Part shown: positions 43,290-54,100 of the stretch, piece after piece
How positions within the stretch are numbered: the stretch's first letter is position 1
Layout: every line of letters begins with the position of its first letter
Assembly: GCA_963773835.1 (NCBI GenBank)
Contig: CAVZCQ010000003.1
Coordinates: 186,001 to 250,000 of the forward strand
Source of the DNA: JOPF136 sp963773835
Lineage (GTDB): Bacteria; Acidobacteriota; Terriglobia; Acidiferrales; UBA7541
Direction: 5' to 3'
Length of the DNA: 64,000 bases
Made by a program: the position numbers and the translations under genes
The notes under the pieces: model-generated
Databases searched by the model: none
The model's input: only the letters and a program-made list of their open reading frames with translations
Told to the model about the DNA's origin: nothing

Positions 43290-44225
43290 TTGTCGGCGGC
43301 GGCACGAGCGCTTTTTTTTGCGGGGCTGATCCTTTCGGCGAGCGGATGGGTGTCTCCGCCGGTAGCGCTGACGGCGGGGATCCTGTTCGGGCTGATGCTG
43401 GCGCATCCGTACGAGAAGGAGAGCCGCAAGTATTCGAAATTCCTGCTGCAGGCGTCGGTGGTGGCGCTGGGATTCGGAATGAATCTGCCGGATGTGCTGA
43501 AAGCGGGGCGCAGCGGATTCGTGTACACGGCGGTGGGAATCAGCTTCGCGCTCGCGGCGGGGCTGGCGCTGGGGAGGATGGTGCGCGTGCCTGGGACGCC
43601 TGCGTTCCTCATCGCATCCGGCACGGCAATTTGCGGGGGGAGTGCGATCGCGGCGGTGGCTCCGATCCTCGAGGCCAGCGCGGAAGAAATGTCGGTGGCG
43701 CTGGGGACGGTGTTCATCCTGAATTCCGTGGCGCTGCTGATCTTTCCGGCGATCGGCTGGGCGCTGCACCTGACGGAGGCGCAGTTCGGACTGTGGGCCG
43801 CGCTGGCCATCCACGACACGAGTTCGGTGGTGGGTGCAGCTACGCGTTACGGCGCGATAGCGCTGGTGATCGCCACGACGGTAAAGCTGGCGCGGGCGCT
43901 GTGGATTGTGCCGCTCTCGCTGGGCACGGCGGCGATGCGGGGCACGCGCTCAAAGGTGCAGATCCCCTGGTTTATTTTCTATTTTTGCCTGGCGGCGGTG
44001 GTGAATTCCTACGTGCCGGGGATCGGGCGGGCAACGCATCTGCTCAGCGAGAGCGGCAAACTGGGCCTGACAGCCACGCTGTTCCTGATCGGGACGGGGA
44101 TTTCGCGCGCGGCGCTGCGGGAGGTGGGCTGGCGGCCGTTCGTGCAGGGCATGCTGCTCTGGGTGCTGGTCGGAGTGGGATCGCTGCTGCTGATTCGGGC
44201 GGGAATGATCGGGTTTGGGCCGTGA
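43290..44225 (+). CDS. YeiH-type putative sulfate exporter family membrane protein
   Basis: 311 residues from a TTG (GAGGTAA upstream). About nine to ten transmembrane helices are visible. The family pattern is LLQASVVALGFGMNL, GTAICGGSAIAAVAPIL and AALAIHDTSSVVGAATRYG. The YeiH/UPF0324 family (conserved hypothetical sulfate exporter) is widespread and its substrate is unproved. It follows ridA after 61 bp. Confidence 0.85.
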   Translation: MSAAARALFFAGLILSASGWVSPPVALTAGILFGLMLAHPYEKESRKYSKFLLQASVVALGFGMNLPDVLKAGRSGFVYTAVGISFALAAGLALGRMVRVPGTPAFLIASGTAICGGSAIAAVAPILEASAEEMSVALGTVFILNSVALLIFPAIGWALHLTEAQFGLWAALAIHDTSSVVGAATRYGAIALVIATTVKLARALWIVPLSLGTAAMRGTRSKVQIPWFIFYFCLAAVVNSYVPGIGRATHLLSESGKLGLTATLFLIGTGISRAALREVGWRPFVQGMLLWVLVGVGSLLLIRAGMIGFGP

Positions 44226-44248
44226 GGGATGGGGGCCAGAGAAAAGTC

Positions 44249-44325
44249 TGGTGGGCCTGGGATGACTCGAACATCCGACCTCGCCCTTATCAGGGGCGCG
44301 CTCTAACCACCTGAGCTACAGGCCC
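44249..44325 (-). tRNA. tRNA-Ile (anticodon GAT)
   Basis: The minus strand reads GGGCCTGTAGCTCAGGTGGT at the 5' end. The anticodon arm GCCCCTGATAAGGGC has the loop CTGATAA and so anticodon GAT. The T arm has GGATGTTCGAGTCATCC, and the acceptor ends CAGGCCCA plus an encoded CCA. All four stems close. It reads opposite to the YeiH-like gene and toward its 3' end. Confidence 0.95.
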
Positions 44326-44423
44326 ACAAAGGAATTCGTTCGACCGCAGGTGTCTCTAAGAATATCGGGTGCCGCGTGCGGGGTCAAGGAAACCGGCACA
44401 AAAAGGCGCTCCGATCCCACCAA

Positions 44424-47400
44424 CTACTGCACGGTCAGAGCGAGGGTGACGCTGTGGGTAACGGCTGAGGCGCCGAAACCACCTGTGGCTGTGATTGTGA
44501 CGGCGACGGTTGGCGGGGGCGGCGGAGCCGTCACTGTGGTCGTAGAGGATCCGCCGCCGCAGGCATTGGTGGCCGCGAGCGAGGCGAGGAGCAGAAGAAG
44601 CGCGATCCGGCGGGTGTGGCGACGGCTGCGCGGCCACACGACGAGCAGCATGCAGCCGAGGCTCAACCCGGCGAACGCGCGCGTCAAGGCGAGCGTGGCG
44701 GGGTGTGCGACGGCCGCGGAAGAGATTTTGGTGAAGGTAACCTTGTCCGTCGTGGCCATCGAACCGTTGAGCATGAGAACCGCAGGCACGAAACTGCAGG
44801 TCACAGATGCGGGAAGACCCGAGCAGGTGAAGGTCACATTCCCGAAGAAACCGAGTCCAGGCCCAGGGCTGAGAAGCAGTGTGGAAGAGCCGGGCGAGCC
44901 GGTGGAGACGGCGATGTTGCCGGGATTGGCGGCAATCTGGAAGTCAGGATTGCCGACGAAAACCGTGGCAGCGGAGGAGGTGGACGCGAGGAAATTCATG
45001 TCGCCGGAATATCTGGCGGTGATGCTGTTGGCCCCGGGCGAGAGTTGGCTCGTGGTAAAGATGGCGAGCAGATTCTTTACGGGCACCGGATTGCCGAGAG
45101 CCGTGGCCCCCGAGAAAAACTGCACCGTACCGGTAGGATCGGCGGAGCCGTTCTGAGGGAAAACGACGGCTTCAAGAGTCACCGAACTGTTGGGAAGCGC
45201 GCCTGTGGGCACAAACAGGATGGTGATGGTCGGCCCCTGTGCGACGTTGACGGTGACCGGTCCGGCTGCGCTGGAGAGAAAACTCGCGTCGCCGGAATAA
45301 CTAGCGGTCAGAGTATGGCTCCCCACAGGAAGAGAACTGTTGCGAACGAAGGCGACGCCCTGAACGTTCAGCGGCACGGAAGCGAGAGGGAAGGCGGTTC
45401 CATTGAAGGTGTCGGAGAAAGTGAGAGTGCCGGTGGCGTTTCCCAGGCCGGACGCACCCACGACGGTGGCCTGCAGATCGAGAATGGCGCTGTAGGTGGT
45501 GGAGACGGCGGGGGGATTGCCGCTCTGCGTTCCGCCGATAACGGAAAACCCTGTGGTACTCGGCTCGGGACTGACGGAGACCATGACGGCGTTCGAACTG
45601 CTTCCGCTAAACGTTCCGTCGCCGCTGTAGCCGGCGGTGACGGAGTACGATCCACCTGGAAGTGTGACCATGGAGGAGGAAACTGAGCCGTTGACGAGCG
45701 GCCCGAGATTCAGCGCGGCAGCAGTGCCCGGGAGAAGCGCGACCTCGCCGGTGGGAGTACCTGGGCCGGACATCGGGGCAACCGTGACAGAAGCGGTGAC
45801 TGGCTGGCCGTGCATGACGCTGGCCGGGGAAATCTGCAGATTCGTAGAGCTGGCGCGAAACATCATGTTCGTCCAGTTGCCGGCTAGGTTTGCGGCATTC
45901 ACTGAACCCCACCCGCTCGCCAAGTCGTACCCAGGTGCCGCGGCGCTGCCGGTCTGGCCGGGAACGTCGTTATTGCCCTGCGTGATGTCGTTGAAGATGC
46001 ACTGGCTCTGCGGGCTGCCTGGGCCGCCGGTTGCATTGCAGGCCGCAGCGTTTTGACCCGCGGCGAGGGGATAGATCACAAAATTTGCCTGGCCCTGCCG
46101 CGAATTGGTTTGCTGGACGATCATGGCCATCATGGCCGCAAAAGAAGGCGCTGCTGCGGAGGTGCCGCCAACAATGTAGGCGTTGATGAGCTGGCCGGCG
46201 CCATCGGTCAAGCAGATGCCGTCCTGACAGATGAGGTAGCCGTCGTGGCCGGCAGCGGCGGCGAGAGAGACGTCAGGGAGATCGCGCTGTCCGTCCGCGG
46301 GGACACCGGGGCCTGCCTGCCAGGGAGGTTTCGCATAGAGAGTGCTGGGACCGCCGCTGGAGGCAAAGAGCGAAACGAAGCCACACTGGTTGGCGTCGGC
46401 GCAACTTTCGTTCCACACGACTTCCGGGATATAGCCGAGGACGGAAGACTGATCGGGTCCGTTGGTGGGCGACCAGTAGGTGCTGGCTGCGCCGTTTTCG
46501 TCGAACTCGGTCCCGCCCACGGCAATGTTGAATGGAGTGGAGGCGAGGCCATTGACGGCGGGGCCGTGAGAGGCAGGCTGTTCGGCGTTGGGGTTGTCGC
46601 AGCCGGCAGCGCCGCTGTCACCGCTGGAGACGACCACAGTAATGCCCTGCGCGGCGGCCTGCTGCCAGAGAGTATTGAGAAATGCATTTTCGGTCTGGCC
46701 GAGCGAGGCTTCGCATTCGCCGAAGCTGGCGCTCATTACCGGAGAAAGATTGTTGTCCACGATGTAGAGGGCGGAGAGATCGACGCCGTCGGTCGTGTTG
46801 GTGCTGGCGGAGATGACCAGGTTGATGGCGGCGCGGGGAGCGATGGCGCCGGACCATTCCACGTCGAGGTCCGCCTCCGTCTCCTCGGAACCGAAGAGGT
46901 TTCCGGGGTCGGGGCCGTCGAGGATGATGTGCGGGTCGTTTGACGGAAGGCCGAAGGCGATGCGGAAAATCTGCACGTCGGAAAGGTTGATGTTGGTGCG
47001 CGCGACGATGGCGATGCTCTGGCCGGTCCCGTCAATGCCGCCGGAATAGAGAGACGCGGTGTTGTAGATCTTGGAAAAATCACCGGGAGCGAGGTAGTGA
47101 GCGGGGCCGGAGGCGCCGTTGAAGGTGAAATCGGGCTGCCAGGTGCTGGAGTCGCCGATGCGGGAAGCGGAACCCAAAGCCAGAACGATGGGTGACTTCT
47201 CGAAATTGTGGAGCGTGGTGACGCCGGCGACCACGTGCGCGAGGGCCGCGGGGATTTGTGGGTCGAGGGCGTTGGCGAAATGCGTTTTTCCGTTCACCCG
47301 ATAGACGTGGATGGGGGTGTGGAAGGCATCCTTCACCTGGCCGGCGGTGCCGCTGAATTCCATGAACATTCCGCTGTGGGCGATACGGCTGATGCGGAAG

Positions 47401-47801
47401 CCGTGGGAGGCGAGCCAGGACGCCACGGTCTGGAGATCGGATTGGGAGGGGCCGAACCGGTCGCCGAATTGAGCGGGGGTGAGCCAGGAGTGGAAGCGGG
47501 GCGAGGAGCGATCCTGCTGGTCCTGGAGGAACTGATCGAGAGCGGCTTCCGCGGCAGGGTCGCGCTTCAGGACCAGCAGCATGCGCTCCATGGGGAGATT
47601 GGGATCGGCTTCGCCGCGGTCGTTGGCGGCGGTGGCGAGCGGGTGGCGATTGCCGCGGAGCACGACGCGCGAAGATTCATCCACAGCGCCGATGCGGCTC
47701 GCGGCAGCGGTGGCGTCCTGCGCGCACAGAAGGCCGGGCCGGAGGAATGAAGTGCCCGCGAGAACGAGCACAGACAGGCGAACGAGCGGATGGCGAACCA
47801 T
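44424..47801 (-). CDS. S53 (kumamolisin/sedolisin) protease with Ig-like repeats
   Basis: 1125 residues. A signal peptide covers about 1-27. A pro-kumamolisin activation domain lies at about 50-190, followed by the S53 catalytic domain. Catalytic Glu and Asp are in ETEADLDVEW near 305-315, the oxyanion Asp in SSGDSGAAGCD, and the nucleophile Ser in VGGTSAAAPS near 545. Calcium-site residues lie in DITQGNNDVPGQ...YDLASGWGSVN. At least three Ig-like (Big_3-type) domains follow. The last about 100 residues have a hydrophobic helix and a C-terminal Cys-rich tail (LAATNACGGGSS). An acid-active secreted endopeptidase is predicted. Confidence 0.92.
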   Translation of the reverse strand: MVRHPLVRLSVLVLAGTSFLRPGLLCAQDATAAASRIGAVDESSRVVLRGNRHPLATAANDRGEADPNLPMERMLLVLKRDPAAEAALDQFLQDQQDRSSPRFHSWLTPAQFGDRFGPSQSDLQTVASWLASHGFRISRIAHSGMFMEFSGTAGQVKDAFHTPIHVYRVNGKTHFANALDPQIPAALAHVVAGVTTLHNFEKSPIVLALGSASRIGDSSTWQPDFTFNGASGPAHYLAPGDFSKIYNTASLYSGGIDGTGQSIAIVARTNINLSDVQIFRIAFGLPSNDPHIILDGPDPGNLFGSEETEADLDVEWSGAIAPRAAINLVISASTNTTDGVDLSALYIVDNNLSPVMSASFGECEASLGQTENAFLNTLWQQAAAQGITVVVSSGDSGAAGCDNPNAEQPASHGPAVNGLASTPFNIAVGGTEFDENGAASTYWSPTNGPDQSSVLGYIPEVVWNESCADANQCGFVSLFASSGGPSTLYAKPPWQAGPGVPADGQRDLPDVSLAAAAGHDGYLICQDGICLTDGAGQLINAYIVGGTSAAAPSFAAMMAMIVQQTNSRQGQANFVIYPLAAGQNAAACNATGGPGSPQSQCIFNDITQGNNDVPGQTGSAAAPGYDLASGWGSVNAANLAGNWTNMMFRASSTNLQISPASVMHGQPVTASVTVAPMSGPGTPTGEVALLPGTAAALNLGPLVNGSVSSSMVTLPGGSYSVTAGYSGDGTFSGSSSNAVMVSVSPEPSTTGFSVIGGTQSGNPPAVSTTYSAILDLQATVVGASGLGNATGTLTFSDTFNGTAFPLASVPLNVQGVAFVRNSSLPVGSHTLTASYSGDASFLSSAAGPVTVNVAQGPTITILFVPTGALPNSSVTLEAVVFPQNGSADPTGTVQFFSGATALGNPVPVKNLLAIFTTSQLSPGANSITARYSGDMNFLASTSSAATVFVGNPDFQIAANPGNIAVSTGSPGSSTLLLSPGPGLGFFGNVTFTCSGLPASVTCSFVPAVLMLNGSMATTDKVTFTKISSAAVAHPATLALTRAFAGLSLGCMLLVVWPRSRRHTRRIALLLLLASLAATNACGGGSSTTTVTAPPPPPTVAVTITATGGFGASAVTHSVTLALTVQ

Positions 47802-47891
47802 GATGTCTCCTGCGTCGTCCCGGAGACCGAACGAGGTACCGTTTATAACCGAATTTCGGGGCGGGGAACAGTGGAAGAGGGCCGCGCTGCC

Positions 47892-50051
47892 TTAACTCTT
47901 GAAGCCGTTGGGGACCAGAGGGAGCCCGCGGAGGCGGACGCCAGTGGCGTCGAAGATGGCGTTGCCGATGGCGGGAGCGAGGCCGACGATGGGAGTTTCG
48001 CCGGCGCCTGCGGACGGCAGGTCTTTGCGGTCGAGGAGGACGACTTCGAGCTGCGGCACGTCCTGGAAACGGGGGACGCGATAGAGCGAGAAGAGAGGAT
48101 TGGTGATGCGGCCGTTTTCGAACCGGATGGCCTCGAAAAGAGCGCCGCCGAGACTCATGATGGTGGCACCCATCACCTGATTGCGCAGCCCATCGGGATT
48201 GACGATGGCGCCGCACTCGAAGGCGGTGGTGACGCGCACAACGCGAACCGCACCCGATGCACGGTCCACGGCGACCTCCGCAAACGTGGCCAGATAGCCG
48301 CCTTTTTCCACGCCTCCGCCGAGGCCGAATCCCTGCCCTGGGCGTTCACGCTTCCCCGGCCAGCCGAAGGATTTCGCCGCGGCTTCAAACACGGCGCGGA
48401 GGCGCGTGTCCGAGAGATTTTTCAGGCGGAACTCGAGCGGGTCCATCGCCGCGGCGCGGGAGAGCGAATCCATGTGCGATTCGCGGGCGAAATGATTGGC
48501 CGTGGCTGCCAGGCCGCGATAGGAGCCCTGGCGGAGAGGCGAGCGAACGGAATGATATTCGATGCGCTGGTTTTCCACCGCGTAGGGCGTGGCGATGGCC
48601 GAGGCGCCGGAGTTGTAATTGTGGAATTCCCAGGCGGCGAGCCGGCCGTCGCTGGCGACACCGCTTTTGATTTCCATCACGCCGGCGGGACGGAAATAGG
48701 CCCAGGTGAATTCTTCTTCACGCGTCCACATCAGACTGACGGGACGATTTGCCGCGCGGGCCAGGCGGGCGGCTTCCACGGCGACCTCGCCCGTGTGCTT
48801 TCCGCCGTAGGCGGAGCCGGTGTCGGGGACGATGACGCGCACGCGGTCGGGAGAGAGATGAAAGGCGGCGACGAGCTCGTCGCGAACAGCGAAGGGACGC
48901 TGCGAGCCGGTCCAGACGGTGAGGCTGCCATCTTTCCACTCGGCGAGAGCGGCACGGGGCTCGAGCGGAGCGTGGGCGATGTAGGAAACGGTGTAGGTTT
49001 CTTCGAGGCGATGCGCGGCCTGGGCCAGGGCGGAATCCACGGAACCCGATTCGTGGCGGAAGCGATGCTCGCCGGAGTCTTCCACGTTGCGCTTCAGATA
49101 GTCGAAGAGATCGCTGCTGGAGGGCTGCGGAACGGTTTTCCACTCCGCATGGAGCGCGGCGAGGGCGCGGTCGGCATCGCGGAGGCGAGGCGCGGTGACG
49201 CCCACAAAATCGCCGTCGTGAACGACCACGACGCCGGGGATGGCCTGGGCTTCGCGGGCATCGAGCGAGACGAGAGAGGCGCCGAATGCGGGCGGGCGAA
49301 GCACGCGGCCGCAGAGCACGCCTTCCGGGCGGATGTCGGGCGTGTAGAGGTGGCGTCCGGTGACGAAATCGCGGCCATCCACCTTCGAGAGCGAACGGCC
49401 GGCGACGGTCCACTGGGCGGCGGGGGTGATGGGATCCTCGGCGGGAATGGTCTGGGCGAGCGATTGGCCGCGGGCGAGTTCCCCATACGTGGCGGAGCGG
49501 CCGGAGGCGGAATCGGTGATTTTTCCATCCGCGGCGGAGAGGGCGGCGGGCGCGGCGTTCCACTGCTTCGCGGCCAAGGCGACGAGCAGATCGCGAAGGG
49601 CTGCAGCAGCGCGGCGGAGCTGTGGCGCCATAGTGGGAGTGGTGCGGCTGCCGAATGTGCCCATATCGAACGGAGTGCGCGCGGTGTCGCCCATGACCAG
49701 TCGAACGTGGTCGAAGGGAACGCGCAGCTCGTCCGCAACACTTTGCGAAAGCGAGGTGCGGATATTCTGGCCGACTTCTACTTTGCCGGTAAAAACGGTG
49801 ACGCCGCCGTCTTCGCCGACGTGCAGCCAGGCGCTGATTTCCTGCGGGAGCTGCGGGCCGCCAAATTCGCGACCGCGGCCGGACTCCTGGGCAGAGGCAG
49901 GGGACTGGGCGGCGAGAAAAACGGCGACGCCGGAGCCGGTGAGCTTGAAGAAATCGCGGCGGCTCCAATCGAAGCGATGGAAGGAGCCCTCGGTGAATTC
50001 GAGGCGTTCGGGCTCGGGAGTGAAAGCGGAGGTGGAGCGGGGTTCGCTCAT
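47892..50051 (-). CDS. Molybdopterin-binding xanthine-dehydrogenase-type large subunit
   Basis: 719 residues from an ATG that overlaps the stop of the small-subunit gene (ATGA). A twin-arginine signal is visible (FDWSRRDFFKLTGSGVAVFLAA, residues about 27-48), so the enzyme is exported folded. The Mo domain carries the CoxL-type motifs (GRVLRPPAFGASLVSLDAR, SGEHRFRHESGSVD, AYGGKHTGEVA). It resembles isoquinoline 1-oxidoreductase and aldehyde oxidases, which hydroxylate aromatic N-heterocycles or aldehydes. A cytochrome c electron acceptor is not encoded next to it. Confidence 0.9.
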   Translation of the reverse strand: MSEPRSTSAFTPEPERLEFTEGSFHRFDWSRRDFFKLTGSGVAVFLAAQSPASAQESGRGREFGGPQLPQEISAWLHVGEDGGVTVFTGKVEVGQNIRTSLSQSVADELRVPFDHVRLVMGDTARTPFDMGTFGSRTTPTMAPQLRRAAAALRDLLVALAAKQWNAAPAALSAADGKITDSASGRSATYGELARGQSLAQTIPAEDPITPAAQWTVAGRSLSKVDGRDFVTGRHLYTPDIRPEGVLCGRVLRPPAFGASLVSLDAREAQAIPGVVVVHDGDFVGVTAPRLRDADRALAALHAEWKTVPQPSSSDLFDYLKRNVEDSGEHRFRHESGSVDSALAQAAHRLEETYTVSYIAHAPLEPRAALAEWKDGSLTVWTGSQRPFAVRDELVAAFHLSPDRVRVIVPDTGSAYGGKHTGEVAVEAARLARAANRPVSLMWTREEEFTWAYFRPAGVMEIKSGVASDGRLAAWEFHNYNSGASAIATPYAVENQRIEYHSVRSPLRQGSYRGLAATANHFARESHMDSLSRAAAMDPLEFRLKNLSDTRLRAVFEAAAKSFGWPGKRERPGQGFGLGGGVEKGGYLATFAEVAVDRASGAVRVVRVTTAFECGAIVNPDGLRNQVMGATIMSLGGALFEAIRFENGRITNPLFSLYRVPRFQDVPQLEVVLLDRKDLPSAGAGETPIVGLAPAIGNAIFDATGVRLRGLPLVPNGFKS

Positions 50052-50527
50052 CCGCGGCCTCCCTTCATGGCACCTGCGGCGCGGGCGACCGCTTCCATGA
50101 TGCGCGGATAGCTGCCACAGCGGCAGATATTGCCCTGGAGGAACTCGGCGATCTGCTGCGGCCCGGGGCTGGGATTGCGGCGCAGCAGCGCCACACTGGT
50201 CATAATCATTCCGGAGGTGCAATAGGCGCACTGAAAGGCGCCCGCATCCAGAAAGGCCTGCTGCACCGGATGGAGCTTGCCGTTTTGCTCGAGTCCTTCG
50301 ATGGTGGTGATGGATTTGCCCGCGGCAGCGCGGAGCGGCACCTGGCAGGAGCGGCGGGGATTGTCACCAACCAGCACGGTGCAAGAGCCGCATTCGCCTT
50401 CGCCGCAGCCGTATTTTGTGCCGGTGAGGCCCAGCTCTTCGCGGAGAACCCAGAGGAGCGGGGTTTCGGGGTCGGCGGTGACGGAGCGGCGCTGACCGTT
50501 GACTTCGAATTGGATCGGCTCGCCCAT
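50048..50527 (-). CDS. (2Fe-2S)-binding small subunit of the molybdenum hydroxylase
   Basis: 159 residues with the two 2Fe-2S sites of the family. The plant-type ferredoxin motif is GCGEGECGSCTVLVGD, and the second, helical cluster has CAYCTSGMIMTSVALL and a C-terminal CRCGSYPRI. It passes electrons from the molybdenum site. Its stop overlaps the large-subunit start by 4 bp, so the two are coupled and probably exported together on the large subunit's Tat signal. Confidence 0.93.
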   Translation of the reverse strand: MGEPIQFEVNGQRRSVTADPETPLLWVLREELGLTGTKYGCGEGECGSCTVLVGDNPRRSCQVPLRAAAGKSITTIEGLEQNGKLHPVQQAFLDAGAFQCAYCTSGMIMTSVALLRRNPSPGPQQIAEFLQGNICRCGSYPRIMEAVARAAGAMKGGRG

Positions 50528-50651
50528 GCGGGTCTCCGGTGATTGTCTGAGGCGGCGTGCTCCGGCCTCAGAACCACATTCTACTACCAGGCTGCACGGG
50601 AAGTTTGTCGCGGAGCGAGCGGAATGGCGCGGGGCGCTGGCGGGACTGGGG

Positions 50652-50999
50652 CTACGGCAGCAACTCCTCGGCGATGGCCACCGAGGAATACATGGGAAAA
50701 ATGCTCTGGAGGCGGGCGATTTCCAGGACCATGCGGACCCGTTCGGGGACGGAGGCGAGGACGAGCTGGCGGTTGCCCTTCGCCAGGCTGACGTGAATCT
50801 GGAGCAGCGCGCCGACCCCGGAAGAATCCATGTATTCGAGGTCGCCCATGTCCAGGATCAGGGTGGCGGCGGATTCGGCGCGCGCGGCGGCGAGAAACGC
50901 GGGAACGGTTTCGATGCCGAGGCGCCCGGCCAGGCGGATCACACGGCGGCCGGGGCGCGAGCCGTTGGCCGGGACGATTTCCAGTACAGGCCGCGTCAT
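50652..50999 (-). CDS. STAS-domain anti-sigma-factor antagonist
   Basis: 115 residues with the SpoIIAA-like fold: VIRLAGRLGIETVPAFL, LILDMGDLEYMDSSGVGALLQIH and LASVPERVRMVLEIARL. The phosphorylatable Ser is in DSSGVGAL. It would bind an anti-sigma kinase or act in a partner-switching pathway. No cognate kinase lies beside it, and it is a single-gene unit. Confidence 0.9.
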   Translation of the reverse strand: MTRPVLEIVPANGSRPGRRVIRLAGRLGIETVPAFLAAARAESAATLILDMGDLEYMDSSGVGALLQIHVSLAKGNRQLVLASVPERVRMVLEIARLQSIFPMYSSVAIAEELLP

Positions 51000-51180
51000 A
51001 GGGGGGGCATTGTAGCGGAAAAAGGCGGCAACAGGCGAGATGAATCTCCCCGGATTTGGCTGCCGGAAGCTGAACCGCTAGACTATCCTGCGTATCTCTT
51101 AGAGTGTCGCATTTCCCTGCAGGGAAGCGCACCGTTCGCGCGGAGCGCGCAGTGGTGAAAGGCATTCAGGGTAATTCCCC

Positions 51181-54100
51181 GTGATGTGGCTGGTCCAACT
51201 CGCACTGCGGCGTCCGCTGACGGTGGCGGTGATGGCGCTGCTGATGCTCGTGCTGGGAGGCCTTTCCTATTCGCTGATGAACGTGGACATTTTCCCGGCG
51301 ATCAAATTGCCGGTGGTGCTGGTGGTGTGGAACTATCCGGGGCTTCCCGCGGTGCAGGTGGAACGCCGGATGGTGTGGATCAGCGAGCGGGCGTATTCGA
51401 CGACGGTGAATGATATCGAGCACATCGAATCGCAGTCCATCAACGGTCTGGGGCTGCTGAAAGTCTATTTCCAGCCGGGGTCGGACCTGGGGACGGACAT
51501 CTCGCAGATCAACGCGGTGTCGGAAACGCTGCTGACCATCCTGCCGCGGGGGACGCAGCCGCCGCAGATTATTTCCTACGACGCTTCGAACCTGCCGGTG
51601 GCGGAACTCACGATGTTCAGCGAGACGATGTCGGAGCAGCAATTGTTCGACTACGGGCTGAATTTCGTGCGGATTCAACTGTTCACCATCCCGGGATTTT
51701 CGACGCCGGCGCCGCTGGGAGGAGTGCAGCGCGCGGTGATGGTGAACCTGGACCCGCTGAAGCTGTACGCGCTGGGGCTTTCGCCGCTGGACGTGGGGCA
51801 GGCGCTGGCATCGACGAACGTGGTGATCCCCTCGGGCACGGCAAAGATGGGGAACTACCAGTACAACGTGGACATCAACATGAGCCCGGAGACGGTGGCG
51901 GATTTCAACCGCCTGCCGATCAAAGTGTCGGGGGAGACGCCGGTGTTCCTGAAGGACGTAGCGCCGGTGAGCGACACGCACCAGCCGCAGACCAACGTGG
52001 TGCGGGTGGACGGGCGGCGGGGCACGTACCTGATGGTGATCAAACACGCGGACGCCTCGACGCTGCGGGTAGTGTCCGCGGTGCGGGAGCGCATCCCGCA
52101 AATCCTGGCTGCGGTGCCGAGAGCGCTGTCGGGACTGAAGATCGCGCTGACGTTCGACCAGTCCGCATTCGTGCGCGATGCGCTGTGGGAAGTGGTGCGG
52201 GAATCGGGGATCGCGGCGCTGCTCGTGTCGCTGATGGTGCTGGTGTTCCTGGGGTCGGGGCGGAGCATGCTGATCGTGATCGCCTCGATCCCGCTATCGA
52301 TCCTGACGGCGATTGTGGGACTGAAGCTTTCGGGACAGACGATCAACACGATGACGCTGGGGGGAATCGCGCTGGCGGTGGGGATGCTGGTGGACGACGC
52401 GACAGTGGAAGTGGAGAACATTCACCGGAACCACGCGATGGGAAAACCGCTGCTGCGGGCCATCCTGGACGGGGCGTCGCAGATCGCCACGCCGACGCTG
52501 GTGGGGACGCTGTCGATTTGCATCGTGTTTTTCCCGGTGGTGCTGCTTTCGGGCGTGTCTAAATTCCTGTTCACGCCACTGGCGCTGGCGGTGGTGTACG
52601 CGATGCTGACTTCGTACCTGCTGTCGCGGACGCTGGTGCCGGCGATGGCCGCAAACCTGATCGGGGAAGCGCACCACGAGCACACGCGGGGATTTTTTGC
52701 CTGGTTCGAGCGCGGGTTTGAGAGGGTGCGCGAGCTGTACCGGCGGAGCCTGATGCAGTTCATCGCCGGGCGAGTGACCGGGCTGGTGGTGGTGGCGCTG
52801 ATCTTGGCGGCGTCGCTGGGGCTGGTGAAATTCGTGGGCGCCGATTTCTTCCCCGCAGTGGACGCGGGAATGACGCGGCTGCACGTGCGGGCGCCGACCG
52901 GGACGCGAATCGAACGGACCGAACAGATCGTGGATCAGATCGAGCAGGCGGTCCGGCGGGTGATCCCGCCCTCAGACCTGGAAGGCATCAGCGACAACAT
53001 CGGGTTGCCGATCTCGTACAACCTGGCGTTCTACCAGACGGACACGATCGGGCCGATGGACGCGGACGTGCTGATCCAGTTAAAGGCGAAGCACGCGCCG
53101 ACGGCGGGATACGAGGCGAAACTGCGGAAACTGCTGCGGGAGGAATTTCCGACCGTGCTCACCTATTTCCAGCCGGCGGACCTGATCGGACAGGTGCTGA
53201 ATTTCGGCCTGTCGTCGGCGATCGACGTGCAGGTGTCGGGCGCGAACTTGGAAACGGATTCCATGATCGCGGCGCGAATGCAGTCGGCGATGGAAAAAAT
53301 CCCGGGGCTGACGGACATCCGGATCGCCGAGCCGCTGGACTATCCGGCGGTGCATGTGGATGTGGACCGGACGAAGGCGCTGGAGCTGGGAATCACCGAG
53401 GAGCAGGTGGCCTCGAGCCTGCTGACGTCGCTGAGCGGGAACAGCCTGCTGACCCCCAACTTCTGGCTGGACCCGAAGAGCGGCGTGAACTACACCGTAA
53501 TTTCGCAGACGCCGCAGGAGGTGATTCACTCGCCGCAGGCGCTGGCGGCCACTCCGGTGACCTCCGGCCAGGGGCAGGCGAATGGGCCGCCACAACTGCT
53601 GTCGAACGTGGCGCGGATCACGCACGCGCTGGACCCCGCAGTGGTGGCGCATTACACCGTGCAGCGCGTGGTGGACGTGAACGCGAGCGTGGCGGGGCGG
53701 GACCTGGGAAGCGCCACGGCGGCGGTGGAACAGGCCATCCGCCAGCTCGGCCCGATGCCTCGGGCCACCGATATCGCCATCCGCGGGCAGAGCCAGGCGA
53801 TGCGGCAGTCGTTCGCGACGCTGGAGGGCGGGATCGTGCTGGCCATCGTGCTGGTGTATCTGCTGATGGTGGCGAATTTCCAATCGTGGCTCGAACCGTT
53901 CATCATCCTGCTGGCTGTGCCGGGAGCGCTGGCCGGAGCGCTGTGGATGATGGCGGGGACGGGAACGACGATTAACGTGGAATCGCTGATGGGGATGATC
54001 ATGGCGGTGGGGGTGGGAGTGGCGAACGGGAACCTGCTGATCATTTTCGCAAACGACCTGCGCGAGGAGGGCTACACGGCGGTGGAGGCAGCGATCGAGG

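Noticed and set aside
44249..44325. tRNA-Ile as an integration site for an element
   Set aside because: No duplicated tRNA end or integrase was seen near it.
50270..50542. Plus-strand frame opposite the 2Fe-2S subunit
   Set aside because: Antisense shadow of a clear gene.
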